A stretch of 64,000 nt of DNA from CAIXZV01 sp963697365 (GTDB taxonomy: Bacteria; Chloroflexota; Limnocylindria; Limnocylindrales; CSP1-4), in NCBI GenBank assembly GCA_963697365.1, contig CAVONT010000008.1:193918-257917 (forward strand), read 5' to 3'. The notes beneath the pieces were generated by a model. That model was not told the DNA's origin. It did not search any database and saw only the letters and a program-made list of their open reading frames with translations. This document shows positions 25,460-35,131 of this stretch, piece by piece. The first letter of the stretch is position 1; each line of letters begins with the position of its first letter. A program made the position numbers and the translations under genes.

Positions 25460-26935
25460 CGGGATCCGCCACCCCGCGACCGACGACGGGGCCGAACAGG
25501 CTGCGCTGGCCGGCGAGGCCGCGCTGCTCAAGCGCGTCCGCTGGCGCCTGGTCGCGTGGAGCGCCGCGTCCACGATGGTCGTGCTCCTGGTGCTCTCGGC
25601 CACCCTGTACGCGGTCGTGGCGAACACCCTCGCAGCGGCCTCGATAACCCAGTTGGACGGACGCGCGGACCCGGTCATCCAGGCCATCGAGGACCCGACG
25701 GGCCGCCGCCCGAGTTCGGCTTCGAGTTCGGTGGCGGCAACACGGTGCTGTACGTGTTCGACGACGCGGGCAACCCGCTCCAGGATGCGCGCCAGGGCAT
25801 CATCCCGCGCGGGCTTCCCGAGCCGGACGGTGTCGCAGCGGCCCGGCCCGATGGTCGCGATGTCCGGACCGACACGCTGATCATCGAGACCCCGGATGCC
25901 ACGCGCGAGGTGCCCATCCGGATCATGACCCGCAGCGTGGTGGCCACGGACGGCAACACCTACTTCATCCAGGTGCTCCAGGACCGCTCGACGGAGGTGT
26001 CCACGCTGGAGGCCCTCCTGTTCGTGCTGGTCGTCGGCGGCGGGCTGGTGGTCCTCGTGTCCGTCGGGTTCGGGACGCTGTACGCGCGCCGGGCGATGGT
26101 GCCGATTCGGGAGTCGCTTGCGGCCCAGCGGACCAGCCTGCGCCGCCAGCGCGAGTTCGCGGCCGATGCCAGCCATGAGCTGCGGACGCCGCTGACGGTC
26201 ATCCGCTCGTCGGTCGAGCACCTGCAGCGGCATCGCGACGAGCCGGTGCGCGAGTCCCAGGAGGCGCTCGACGACATCGATGCCGAGGTCAGCCATCTCG
26301 CCACGCTGATCGACGACCTGCTGCTGCTCGCGAGGTCGGACTCGGGCGCGATCGAGCTCGACCGGGTGCCGCTCGACCTCGGCGACATCGCGTTCGAGGC
26401 AGCATCGCTGCTCGGCAGGACGGCCGAGAGCCGGGGGGTCACCGTCCACGTCGATCCCGAGCCGGCGATGATCATCGGTGATCCATCGCGGTTGCGGCAG
26501 CTGGTCACGATCCTCGTCGACAACGCGGTCCGCCACAGCCCGCGGGGGAGCGAGGTCGACGTGACGGTCCGGGTGGATGGCGCCATCGCGTGGATCGATG
26601 TCGCCGATCGCGGGCCTGGCGTGCGGCCAGAGGACATGCCGCACATCTTCGACCGGTTCTGGCGGGCACCGGGGGCGCCGTCGGGCGGGACCGGCCTCGG
26701 GCTGTCGATCGCCCACTGGATCACGGAGCGGCACGTGGGCCGCATCGGGGTCGCCAACCGCCCCGACGGCGGTGCGGTGTTCCGGGTGGAGTTGCCGGCG
26801 GCCGGCCACCCGGCAGCCGGCGATCTCGCGCGGTCCTCCGGTGAGCCGCCCGTCGGTGAGTCGTCGCCCGGTGAGCCGGCGTCGCCCAAGACCCGGCCCG
26901 GTGAGCCGGCGTCGACCGACACCCGGCCCGTCTGA
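25452..26935 (+). CDS. MprB-like sensor histidine kinase (one frameshift)
   Basis: About 494 residues, with a shift near 25700. Membrane helix one is LVAWSAASTMVVLLVLSATLYAVVA, then an extracytoplasmic sensor of ~110 residues. Helix two is ALLFVLVVGGGLVVLVSVGFG. A HisKA with FAADASHELRTPLTVIRSSVEHL follows, and HATPase_c with VDNAVRHSPRG, DVADRGPGV and GGTGLGLSIAHWI. The C-terminal ~45 residues are low-complexity (PGEPASPKTRPGEP). It is the partner of the overlapping response regulator. It probably senses an envelope signal together with the HtrA-like protease two genes upstream. Confidence 0.92.
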
Positions 26936-26971
26936 CGAGTCCTGCGTGCTACCCTTCGGCCCATCCTGATC

Positions 26972-27012
26972 GCCGGTCCCGTGAGGCCGGTCTGCCGGTC
27001 CTGCGAGGCCGG
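26972..27012 (+). promoter_or_regulatory. tandem PyrR-like stem-loop motifs in the car leader
   Basis: Two copies of a 19-nt motif, GCCGGTCCCGTGAGGCCGG (26972-26990) and the same with CTGCGAG in the loop (26994-27012), lie 94 nt before carA. Each folds as CCGG stem with loop TCCYGYGAGG, close to the UCCAGAGAGG-type loop bound by the UMP-sensing PyrR protein in pyr leaders. The two substitutions fall only in the loop, so the stem is preserved. Assignment to PyrR is inferred by resemblance. Confidence 0.5.
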
Positions 27013-27032
27013 GTAGGAGGTTGAACTTGCGC

Positions 27033-27083
27033 ATGCGCACGCCCGCCTGCGGCGACCGTCCGCCGCGGCCCGCCGGGTCCTGA
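27033..27083 (+). CDS. putative 16-codon leader peptide coupled to carA
   Basis: ATG at 27033 encodes MRTPACGDRPPRPAGS and stops with TGA at 27081-27083, directly abutting the carA GTG (TGAGTG). AGGAGG at 27015-27020 is the only strong Shine-Dalgarno nearby, while carA has none of its own, so carA translation may depend on this leader being read. The leader is in frame with carA, so a base error at the TGA could instead make it the true CarA N terminus. Confidence 0.45.
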   Translation: MRTPACGDRPPRPAGS

Positions 27084-28256
27084 GTGTCCACCCCACCGTC
27101 GTCCGGTCATCCGCCCCTGCCGCGCGCCGACGCGATCGTCGATCCACGTGTCGGCAACGCGGGACCAGCGCTGCTCGCGCTCGAGGACGGCACCGTCTTC
27201 ACCGGCATCGCCTTCGGGGCTCCTGTCGCCTCGGGCGGCGACCTCGTGGTCAACACGTCCCAGACCGGCTACCAGGAGATCGCCACCGACCCGTCGTACG
27301 CGGGACAGGTCGTGGTGATGACCTACCCGCTGATTGGCAACTACGGGCGCCTCGCGGCGGACGACCAGAGCGAGCGCCCCTGGTTGCGCGGCCTCGTCGT
27401 CGCCCACGCGACCGCCGCCGTGCTCGAGGACGCCCGCCAACTGGCGACCATGCTGCGCATGAACGGCATCCCGGCGATCGCCGGGGTGGACACCCGAGCC
27501 CTTGCCCGGCACCTTCGCGGCTCGGGCTGCCAGCGCGCGCTCATCACGGAGCCCGGGTTCACGGATGGCGATGCCGCCGTCGAGCTGGCGCGTGCCGTGC
27601 CTGCCTGGGAGGACCAGGACTTCGTGGCGCAGGTGTCGCCCTCCGCCGTCCGCGAGGTGGGCGAGGACGGGCCGATTGTGGCGATCGTCGACTTCGGCCT
27701 CAAGGCGAACATCATCAGTTCGCTGCGCCGGCGCGGCACACGAGTCCGGATCCTGCCCCACACGTCCACGCCGGCCGAGGTCCTCGCGGCCGACGTCGAC
27801 GGCGTCGTGCTCTCGCCGGGTCCGGGAGATCCGGCGCGGCTCGACGGCCCGGTCGCGCTGGCACGGGCGATCATCGAGGACGGCCGCCCGCTCCTCGGCA
27901 TCTGCCTGGGCCACCAGATCATCGGGCGGGCGGCCGGCGCCGAGACGCGCCGCCTCCGCTTCGGGCACCACGGGGCGAACCACCCTGTCCAGGACCTCGA
28001 CACGGGCTACGTCCAGGTCACGGCGCAGAACCACGAGGTCCAGGTGATGGCGGACTCGCTGCCGTCTGCATCGGGGTTCCGGGTCAGCCAGCTCAATCTC
28101 AACGATCGCTCGGTCGAGGGCCTCCGCCACGCCACCAAGCCCATCGAGTCCGTGCAGTACCACCCCGAGGGTGCGCCGGGCCCCCTCGACGCACTCGCGG
28201 TCTTCGACCGGTTTGTGGACGCGGCGATGGCCGCCAGCGCGGCTAGGGGCACCTGA
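27084..28256 (+). CDS. carA: carbamoyl-phosphate synthase small (glutaminase) subunit
   Basis: 390 residues. The N-terminal domain (ALLALEDGTVFTGIAFG, NTSQTGYQEIATDPSYAGQ, GVDTRALARHLR) is typical. The class I glutamine amidotransferase domain has the nucleophile in GICLGHQII (C274) and the His-Glu pair in QYHPEG (H360, E362). It hydrolyses glutamine and tunnels ammonia to CarB for arginine and pyrimidine synthesis. It starts with GTG immediately after the leader ORF stop, without its own ribosome site. carB follows 4 bp later. Confidence 0.97.
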   Translation: MSTPPSSGHPPLPRADAIVDPRVGNAGPALLALEDGTVFTGIAFGAPVASGGDLVVNTSQTGYQEIATDPSYAGQVVVMTYPLIGNYGRLAADDQSERPWLRGLVVAHATAAVLEDARQLATMLRMNGIPAIAGVDTRALARHLRGSGCQRALITEPGFTDGDAAVELARAVPAWEDQDFVAQVSPSAVREVGEDGPIVAIVDFGLKANIISSLRRRGTRVRILPHTSTPAEVLAADVDGVVLSPGPGDPARLDGPVALARAIIEDGRPLLGICLGHQIIGRAAGAETRRLRFGHHGANHPVQDLDTGYVQVTAQNHEVQVMADSLPSASGFRVSQLNLNDRSVEGLRHATKPIESVQYHPEGAPGPLDALAVFDRFVDAAMAASAARGT

Positions 28257-28260
28257 CGCG

Positions 28261-31200
28261 ATGACCCTGCCGCAGCCGCCGGTCCGCGCCCACCGCCCGA
28301 AGCCCGCATCGGTCCTGATCCTGGGCTCGGGCCCTGTCGTCATCGGCCAGGCCGCCGAGTTCGACTACGCGGGCACGCAGGCCTGTCGCGCGCTGCGGGC
28401 CGAGGGCGTGCGCACGATCCTGGTGAACTCCAACCCGGCCACGATCATGACCGACCCGACCGTGGCGGATGCCGTGTACCTCGAGCCGCTCACGGTGCCC
28501 GCGATCGAGGCGGTCATCGCGCGCGAGAAGCCCGAGGGCCTGCTGGCGGGCCTCGGCGGGCAGACTGCGCTGAACCTTGCGATGGCCCTGTCCGAGGCCG
28601 GGGTCCTGGAGCGCCACAACGTGCGGCTCCTGGGCACGCCGCTCGAGGCGATCCACATGGCCGAGGACCGTGAGGCCTTCCGCGACCTGCTCGACCGGCT
28701 CGGGCAACCGTACGCGCCGTCCGCCATCGTCGAGGGTGCCGATGACGAGGCGCGGCATGCCTCGGCGCAGGTGGCCCTTGAGCTCATCGGCCTGCCGGCG
28801 ATCATCCGTCCGGCCTTCACCCTCGGCGGTACCGGCGGCGGCATCGTCGAGACCGTCGAAGGATACTGGGAGCGCATCCGGTCCGGCCTGCGGGCGAGCC
28901 CCATCAAGCAGGTCATGATCGAGCGCTACCTGTCGGGCTGGCAGGAGATCGAGTACGAGGTCATGCGCGACCACGAGGACACGTGCATCGCGGTGTGCTC
29001 GATGGAGAACGTTGACCCGCTGGGTGTCCACACCGGCGACTCGATCGTGGTGGCACCGGTCCAGACGCTGACCGACACGGTGCACCAGCGGCTGCGGAGC
29101 GCTGCCCTGGAGATCATCCGCGGCCTCGGGGTCGAAGGCGGCTGCAACGTCCAGTTCGCGCTCTCACCGGATTCCACCGACTACGCCGTGATCGAGGTCA
29201 ACCCGCGCGTGTCGCGCTCCTCGGCGCTCGCGTCGAAGGCCACCGGCTATCCGATCGCCCGGGTCGCGGCCCAGATCGCGGCCGGTCGGACGCTTGCCGA
29301 GATCCCCAACGTGGTCACCGGCACCACGGTCGCCGCGTTCGAGCCCGCGCTCGACTATGTCGTCGTCAAGCTGCCGCGCTTCCCGTTCGACAAGTTCCCG
29401 ACCGCGGACCGGCGCCTCGGCTCCCAGATGAAGGCGACCGGCGAGGTCATGGCGATCGACCGGACCTTCGGGTCGGCCCTCAACAAGGCGCTCCGCGGCC
29501 TCGAGCAGGCGGGGGCCGGGCCGATGGGCGAGGACCCGTCCTGGGGCCCGACCTTCGACTACCTCGCCGGGGTCTACGGCGGGGTGGCTCACGACGACGA
29601 GGGCGACGGAGTCCGCGTCGGCGTGGGCGGACTCGACACGCTGACGATCGAGGACGCCCCCATCCGCTGGATCGACGCCGACGGGCAGGCCTGCGAGAGC
29701 ACGCGTCTCGCCCAGCGTTCGGCAGCCCCGATCGTGCTGCGGCGGTTCCTCGAGCCGTCCGACTCGCGGCTGTGGCGGGTCCTCGGGCTGCTGCGCCGGG
29801 GCGTGCCGCAGGAGGTCGTCCGACGTGCGACGGGCATCAACGCCTGGTTCCTCGCGGAGATGGGCCGCAACATCGGCCTGGAGGCGGACGTGCGGGCGAT
29901 GGGCGCGCGGCTCGTGGACCCCGAGGACGGGGAGGCAGCCGCGCTTCTGACGACGGCGAAGCGGGCGTCGTTCGCGGACAAGGACCTCGCCACGCTCTCC
30001 GGTATGCACGAGGCCGCCGTCCGCGGCGCCCGCCACGCGCTCGGCCTGCGGCCCGGGTATGCCATGGTCGACACCTGCGCCGCCGAGTTCGCCGCCGAGA
30101 CGCCGTACTTCTACTCCACCTACGCCTCGGCAGGCTCGCCCCCCGAAGCGCCCCCCGTCCCGCGGCCCGCCGCCCTGGTCATCGGCAGCGGTCCGGTCCG
30201 GATCGGACAGGGGATCGAGTTCGACTACTGCGCCGTGCAGGCGGCTGACATCCTGCGCCGCGAGGGCTGGTCGGCGGTGATGGTCAACTCCAACCCCGAG
30301 ACCGTCTCCACCGACTTCGATGCATCCACCCGGCTCTACTTCGAGCCGCTCGACGTCGAGAGCGTGCGCAGCATCATCGAGTTCGAGAGCACGTGGCCCG
30401 CAGCCGGTCCAGCATCCGATGTCGCAGCCGCGCCGGAGGTCTCCCTCGCACGTGATGACGCTATGGGCATCAGGGCAGCGACCGGCCGGGCGGTTGAGCC
30501 CACAGGAACCGCCGGACTCTTGCCACCGCCAATCGCTGGCACGCCAATCCCGCCGACCGCTGATGCCCATACGGTCATCCCGCCGACCGCTGATGCCCAT
30601 ACGGTCATCCCGCCGACCGCTGATGCCCATACGGTCATCCCGCCGACCGCTGATGCCCATACGGTCATCGCGGCAGGGGACCTACCGCCCGCCCGAGCGC
30701 AGGACGGGCTGCTCCCCGCAGTCGTCGCGTTCGGCGGGCAGACGCCCCTCAACCTGGCCGCACCGTTGGTGGCCACCGGGGTGCCGCTGCTCGGCTCGGA
30801 CCTCGAGGCGATCGACCAGGCCGAGGAGCGGACCCGCTTCTCCGCGCTCCTGGACCGCCTGGGCATCCCGCAGCCCGAGGGCGGCATGGCCGAGACCATC
30901 GAGGAGGCCCTGACCCTGGCCGAGCGCATCGGCTACCCGGTCATCGTGCGGCCGTCGTTCGTGATCGGCGGTCTTGCCATCGACTTCGCCTACTCGCCGG
31001 AGGACCTGGCCCGCCACCTGGCGTCGGCCGCCATCGTCGATCCCGACCGGCCCGTGCGCATCGACCGGTTCCTCGAGGGCATCGAGGTGGATATCGACGC
31101 CGTCTGCGACGGCACGGAGGTCCTGATCCCGGGCCTCCTGGAGCACGTGGAGCGGGCGGGCATCCACTCGGGCGACTCGATTGCCTGGTTCCCGCCCCAG

Positions 31201-32074
31201 AGCGTGTCCGAGGGCGACCAGTCGCTCATCGTGGAGACGATGCAGCGCATCTGCCTCGCGCTCGGCGCAAAGGGCCTGGTCAACGCCCAGTTCATCGTCC
31301 GCGAGGACGGTGTCTACCTGATCGAGGTCAACCCGCGCGCCTCGCGAACCGTCCCGTTCCTGTCCAAGGTGACCGGAGTGCCCATGGTGGAGCTGGCGGT
31401 GCGGATCTCGCTGGGCGCGACCCTGCGGGAACTCGGCTGGGCCGGCGGGCACATGCCGCCACCGGCCTTCGTGGCGGTCAAGGCGCCGGCCTTCTCGACG
31501 GCGAAGCTCAAAGGCGTCGATCCGTCCGTCGGGCCGTTCATGCAGTCCACGGGCGAGGTCATCGGGATCGCCGTGGATCCGCGCGTGGCGATGGCCAAGG
31601 CGCTGGTGGGAGCCGCGCTGGTCCCGCCGCGGGCCGGGGCGGGGGAGGAGGCGCCAGTCGCGCTGCTCTCCATCGCCGACCGCGACAAGTGGGGTCTCCT
31701 GAGGGTGGCCCGCGCGCTCGACCGGGCGGGCTACCGCCTGGCCGCCACGCCCGGGCACGCGTGCAGTCCTCTCCGCCGCCGGACTGGACGCGCTGCCGAT
31801 CGCCAAGCTGGGCGAGGTGCCAGAAGGCGACGAGGAGGCGATCCTCGATGCGATTGCCGGCGGACGCGTCCGGCTCGTCGTCAACACGCCGACGCCGCGC
31901 TCCGGCGCGGTTCGCGACGCTGCCGAGATCCGGCTCGCCACGATCAACGAGGGGATCCTCTGCCTGACGGCGATCGAGACGGGGATCGCAGCGTCGGAGG
32001 CACTCGAGCCGGAGATCCAGGACCACATCGCGGACGTCCGCTCGATCACCGAGTGGGTGCCTGTCGCTCGCTGA
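28261..32074 (+). CDS. carB: carbamoyl-phosphate synthase large subunit with a ~105-residue insertion (one frameshift)
   Basis: About 1270 residues against ~1070 in E. coli. Both ATP-grasp halves are present: LILGSGPVVIGQAAEFDYAG and, at ~640, VIGSGPVRIGQGIEFDYC; RPAFTLGGTGGGIV and RPSFVIGGLAIDFA; EVNPRVSRSSALASKATG and EVNPRASRTVPFLSKVTG. The C-terminal MGS-like regulatory domain is reached after an extra G near 31753 (VVNTPTPRSGAVRDAAEIRL) and ends at 32074. The unusual part is residues ~710-815 (30388-30705), where E. coli has only a short EKPKG turn before YGGQTPL; here ~105 Pro/Ala-rich residues include four copies of a 10-residue unit. ATG 28261 follows carA directly. Confidence 0.95.
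30547..30666 (+). repeat. four perfect 30-bp tandem repeats within carB
   Basis: Unit starts 30547, 30577, 30607 and 30637. Each 30-bp unit encodes IPPTADAHTV, keeping the carB frame. The unit contains GACCG...CGGTC inverted ends around CTGATGCCCATA. An inverted, diverged copy (CTATGGGCATCAG) lies at 30461-30473. Perfect identity of all four copies indicates recent expansion or assembly/replication slippage. Confidence 0.95.
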
Positions 32075-32126
32075 CACCGGCCGACTGGCGTAGGATCGGG
32101 GCACACGCATTGCCAGGGAGGTCCCG

Positions 32127-32609
32127 ATGATCGCCGACCAGCCGCTCAAGCTCCTCATTGCCCAGGTGGGCAACGAGTTCGGGGCCCACCAGGTCTACTT
32201 GGGCATCTCGATCTACTTCACCCGCCAGAGCCTCAACGGCTGGGCGAAGCTATTCCGGGACCAGTCGATCGAGGAGGCCGAGCACGGCTCCAAGATCATC
32301 GAGTTCCTCGTGGACAACGACGCCACCTTCTCCCTGCCTGCGACGCCCGGCGCCCCGACCGAGTACGCGTCGGCCCGCGCGGCGATCGAGGTGGCCCAGG
32401 CCAGCGAGCGCAAGGTGACCGCCCAGTTCGAGGCACTCGCCAATGCCGCCCGCGAGGCGCAGGACAACCGGACCCTCCAGTTCCTCCAGTGGTTCATCGA
32501 GGAGCAGGTCGAGGAGGAGCGGACGATGGCCGCGCTGCTGGACCTCGTGGACAGCGGCATGAACCTGTTCGATGCGGAGCTGCACCTCGACCGGATCGCT
32601 GGCGAGTAG
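32127..32609 (+). CDS. ftnA: ferritin
   Basis: 160 residues, the size of bacterial non-heme ferritins. Ferroxidase ligands can be seen as Glu in NEFGAHQVYLGISIYF, the pair EEAEHGSKI (ExxH), Glu in ASERKVTAQFEAL, and Glu in FIEEQVEEERT. Trp and Tyr positions also fit. It stores iron as a cytoplasmic 24-mer shell. A strong GGGAGG lies 6 nt before the ATG, unlike the leaderless genes nearby. The stretch before it (TAGGAT at about 32091) is a plausible -10. Confidence 0.94.
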   Translation: MIADQPLKLLIAQVGNEFGAHQVYLGISIYFTRQSLNGWAKLFRDQSIEEAEHGSKIIEFLVDNDATFSLPATPGAPTEYASARAAIEVAQASERKVTAQFEALANAAREAQDNRTLQFLQWFIEEQVEEERTMAALLDLVDSGMNLFDAELHLDRIAGE

Positions 32610-32652
32610 TCCTCCGGTCCGGCGTCGGGCCACCTGAGTCGTGGCGGGACCG

Positions 32653-33276
32653 TCAGCGGCGAAGGGCCATCTCCGGGCCGGTGCCTCCCTCCAGTGCCTC
32701 GTCCACGACGATCGCCTGGCCCAGGGACCACAGCGTTACCACGATCAGGCTGACCATCACGATCGCTAGCGGGATCTCGCGCGCACGCACGTGCCGCGCC
32801 GAGGGCAGGGGAGCGGTATGGCGGATGGTCCGGTGGCGGATGTCGCGGTGGACCCGTCCGCTGCCTCCTCCGCTGCTCTTCCCGTTGCCGGGAGCGGTGA
32901 CCTCGAGGTCGCGCAATGCCGTGACGTGCCCTGCCCAGGCGCCCAGCATGTGGCCGCCCACGACGGCCGCCAACTGCTTGGTCCACACGAGGCCGGGCGG
33001 CAGCCAGCCGGCCGACGGCTCGTAGAACGCCGTCCCGAACACGTCCCAGCCCTGCTGAAGGGGATCGGAGATGGCGATCACGATCGCCTGGCCGTCGATG
33101 AGGAGCCAGGTCAGGTAGTGGGCGACGAGGTAGCCGACGGCGATGGGCAGCAGACCGGCCCCGATCGCACCCCGGGCTGACAACACGCGCGACCCAGAGC
33201 GCCGGCGGAACGTGTCAGGCGCCCCGGCCCCCAATCCGGTGCCGCGAGCCGGGCGAAGATACGGGTACGAGCCCAC
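32653..33276 (-). CDS. membrane protein resembling the C-terminal part of fenitrothion-hydrolase-like proteins
   Basis: 207 residues. Hydrophobic segments GAIGAGLLPIAVGYLVAHYLTWLLIDG, GLVWTKQLAAVVGGHMLGAWAGHVTAL and a C-terminal IPLAIVMVSLIVVTLWSLGQAI surround AISDPLQQGWDVFGTAFY, a motif I associate with multi-pass proteins annotated fenitrothion hydrolase in Actinobacteria. Those are roughly twice as long, so this looks N-terminally truncated or begins upstream in another frame. A Gly/Ser/Arg/His loop separates the last two helices. The annotated activity in the family is not secure. Transcribed divergently from the next gene. Confidence 0.68.
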   Translation of the reverse strand: MGSYPYLRPARGTGLGAGAPDTFRRRSGSRVLSARGAIGAGLLPIAVGYLVAHYLTWLLIDGQAIVIAISDPLQQGWDVFGTAFYEPSAGWLPPGLVWTKQLAAVVGGHMLGAWAGHVTALRDLEVTAPGNGKSSGGGSGRVHRDIRHRTIRHTAPLPSARHVRAREIPLAIVMVSLIVVTLWSLGQAIVVDEALEGGTGPEMALRR

Positions 33277-33384
33277 GCACGCACCACTGGAGCATCAATG
33301 ACCGGCCTGTCCACCCCCGGCCTCGCGCCGATCGCGCCTGTACCCGGCCACGAGTACGCTCCCGGCGCATGCAACATCGGACCG

Positions 33385-33726
33385 ATGGAGATCCGCCGGA
33401 GGCGAACGGTCGCCATCGTGGCCTTCGTCGCGGCCGCGGCGCTGTTCGGTCTGGTGACTGCGATCGGGGCGCCGGCCTGGACGCGGCTACTCGTGTTCTT
33501 CCCGCTCTTCGGTGGGTTCTTCTCGTGGCTCCAGGCCCGTCGCCGCTTCTGCGCGGCCTACGCGATGCAGGGCACCAGCAATTTCGGGGAGAGCCAGGCG
33601 ACGATGCAGGCCGTGACTGGTTCCGACGCCCGCCAGGCCGACCTCGCGGCCGTCCGGCGGATGACGCGTGACGCCCTCCTGCTCGCGGTTCCGGTCACGG
33701 TGCTGGTGGTGCTTCTCCCGGTCTAG
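33385..33726 (+). CDS. small two-helix membrane protein
   Basis: 113 residues from the ATG at 33385; an earlier in-frame ATG at 33298 adds a 29-residue low-conservation leader. Segments RRTVAIVAFVAAAALFGLVTAIGAP and TRLLVFFPLFGGFFSWLQARRRFCAAYAMQGTSNF form two membrane helices, the second being the most family-like; the C terminus has a third hydrophobic run (LLLAVPVTVLVVLLPV). Function unknown. CAACAT lies 7 nt before the ATG, supporting the shorter start. It overlaps the 3' end of the minus-strand small gene by 4 bp. Confidence 0.65.
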   Translation: MEIRRRRTVAIVAFVAAAALFGLVTAIGAPAWTRLLVFFPLFGGFFSWLQARRRFCAAYAMQGTSNFGESQATMQAVTGSDARQADLAAVRRMTRDALLLAVPVTVLVVLLPV

Positions 33727-33941
33727 GCGAGGCCGGCGGACTCGTGGTGGCCAGCCACCGCCGAGCCCAGGGAGATGAGCCGGCGCCCGAGCGTCGCGCG
33801 GACACGCCCGATTCGTCCAGGATGGCCTGCCTCGTCCTCGTGCTTGGGCACGCCGTGCAGCCCGTGCGCCGCGAACCGGATGCCGCTCGCGCGCTCATGG
33901 ACAAGGAAGTCGGTGCCGGTGTAGGGGATGTGGTCGGGCAT
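33723..33941 (-). CDS. hypothetical small protein under ArsR-type operator
   Basis: 72 residues: MPDHIPYTGTDFLVHERASG, then charged residues and a short hydrophobic C-terminal helix (LGRRLISLGSAVAGHH). No known motif. Its relevance comes from its promoter: a near-perfect copy of the operator found before the neighbouring ArsR-type gene lies 36-53 nt upstream of its start. It is therefore probably co-regulated by, or the target of, that regulator. Confidence 0.65.
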   Translation of the reverse strand: MPDHIPYTGTDFLVHERASGIRFAAHGLHGVPKHEDEAGHPGRIGRVRATLGRRLISLGSAVAGHHESAGLA

Positions 33942-33976
33942 CGGAGTCTCTCGTCTCTCTCTGTGATCTCACGTGT

Positions 33977-33994
33977 GTTAGGTCGTCATCTAAC
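33977..33994 (-). promoter_or_regulatory. operator copy GTTAGGT-N4-ATCTAAC
   Basis: An 18-bp inverted repeat (7-4-7) with one mismatch, lying upstream of the 72-residue gene. It matches the perfect palindrome at 35132-35149, so both likely bind the ArsR-family protein encoded between them. Confidence 0.75.
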
Positions 33995-34032
33995 TCGGGT
34001 GCGACCGGAGATCCGGCGCGGGTTCAAAGGGA

Positions 34033-35106
34033 TCAGGTCAGGTACTGCTTGAGCTCAGCCGAGGCATCGTCGAGGCGGTCACGGCGGAGGCTGTAGTAGG
34101 AGAGCCCGCCCTCCTCCGTGAGGGTGACCAGCCCCGCCGCCCGCAGGAGGGCCAGGTGGTGCTTGATGGTGGGCTTGGACAGGTCCAGGCGCTCAGCGAT
34201 CTCGGTGATGTACCAGTCGCGGTCCCGCAGCAGGCGCAGGATCCGCAGGCGCGTCTCGTCGCCGAGCGCACGGTGGAGGCGGAGCAGCGCCACCGGCGGG
34301 GCGTACGGGTCGTGCGGCTCGAGGGCGGCATCGGCAACGGGGTAGACGAAAAGGCGCCAGTCGCCGCCGGCAAACGTGAAGTTGTACGGACGGACGAGAT
34401 AGGAGGGCGCGAGCACGACACGCCGCACGCCCGGCTCTGAAAGCCAGCGGATACCGTTGGTGGTCCGTTCGACCAGCCTGGAGGGCGCGAGTGACGCTCT
34501 GTCGCCGGCGCGGAGCTCGACATCACGCTCGATGATCGACCTGATCCGCGGCTCCATCTCCTGGTACGCCGGCAGCCACGCCTCCAGCAGGTCCACGACC
34601 TCGCCGACGAGGCCGTCAGGGTCGCCGACCAGGCGCGTGATCCACGTCTGCTTGGCCTCCGGCCAGCACTCGACGACGCGAGCCCCGGCAGCGGCATCGC
34701 CGTCCAGGGCCGCGGTGACGTCTGCCGTGCGCTCCGGATCGCGGAGATCCTCGGCGAGGATGGCCCGCGCGAACGCCTGGCCGCTGGTCGCCCGCATCTG
34801 GGCGACGAGGCCTGCGGCATCGGTGGTCTCGGGATGGTCAACGAGCAGGCCGGCCGCGAAGATCGTGAGTTCATCGTCGACCGTGGGGCGCACGCGCTCG
34901 GGGAGTGCGGCGCGGGATCGCTCAAGCCAGGTGCGGTCCTCGTCGGGAAGCTCGTCGTGCTCGCCAACCTCGACCGCGAGGCTGATCGCGAAGTCGAACG
35001 CGGTGCGGATGTCGAACGAGGCAGGCAGGTCCGCCACCGCTCCGACGCGCCGCAGCGGCGCGGACGCGGAGCCGGCGGTGGGGACGGGCTTGGTGTTGGC
35101 TCGCAT
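34033..35106 (-). CDS. ArsR-family regulator with large N-terminal effector domain (DUF5937-like)
   Basis: 357 residues. The C-terminal winged helix (about 275-345) has LRLHRALGDETRLRILRLLRDRDWYITEIAERLDLSKPTIKHHLALLRAAGLV and the wing EEGGLSYYSLRRD. The ~270-residue N-terminal region (LPASFDIRTAFDFAISLAVEVGEHDELPDEDRTWLERSRAALP...) is the DUF5937-type sensor domain with unknown ligand. The start at 35106 is 26 nt from the operator, which overlaps the -10 box. Autorepression is therefore likely, with the small divergent target to one side. Upstream in-frame extension to 35709 is open but lies in the M16 gene and is rejected. Confidence 0.9.
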   Translation of the reverse strand: MRANTKPVPTAGSASAPLRRVGAVADLPASFDIRTAFDFAISLAVEVGEHDELPDEDRTWLERSRAALPERVRPTVDDELTIFAAGLLVDHPETTDAAGLVAQMRATSGQAFARAILAEDLRDPERTADVTAALDGDAAAGARVVECWPEAKQTWITRLVGDPDGLVGEVVDLLEAWLPAYQEMEPRIRSIIERDVELRAGDRASLAPSRLVERTTNGIRWLSEPGVRRVVLAPSYLVRPYNFTFAGGDWRLFVYPVADAALEPHDPYAPPVALLRLHRALGDETRLRILRLLRDRDWYITEIAERLDLSKPTIKHHLALLRAAGLVTLTEEGGLSYYSLRRDRLDDASAELKQYLT

Positions 35107-35131
35107 CGATGGCCCTCGTGGTCGAACTCGT

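Noticed and set aside
30547..30666. CRISPR array
   Set aside because: The four 30-bp repeats are directly tandem with no spacers and keep the carB reading frame.
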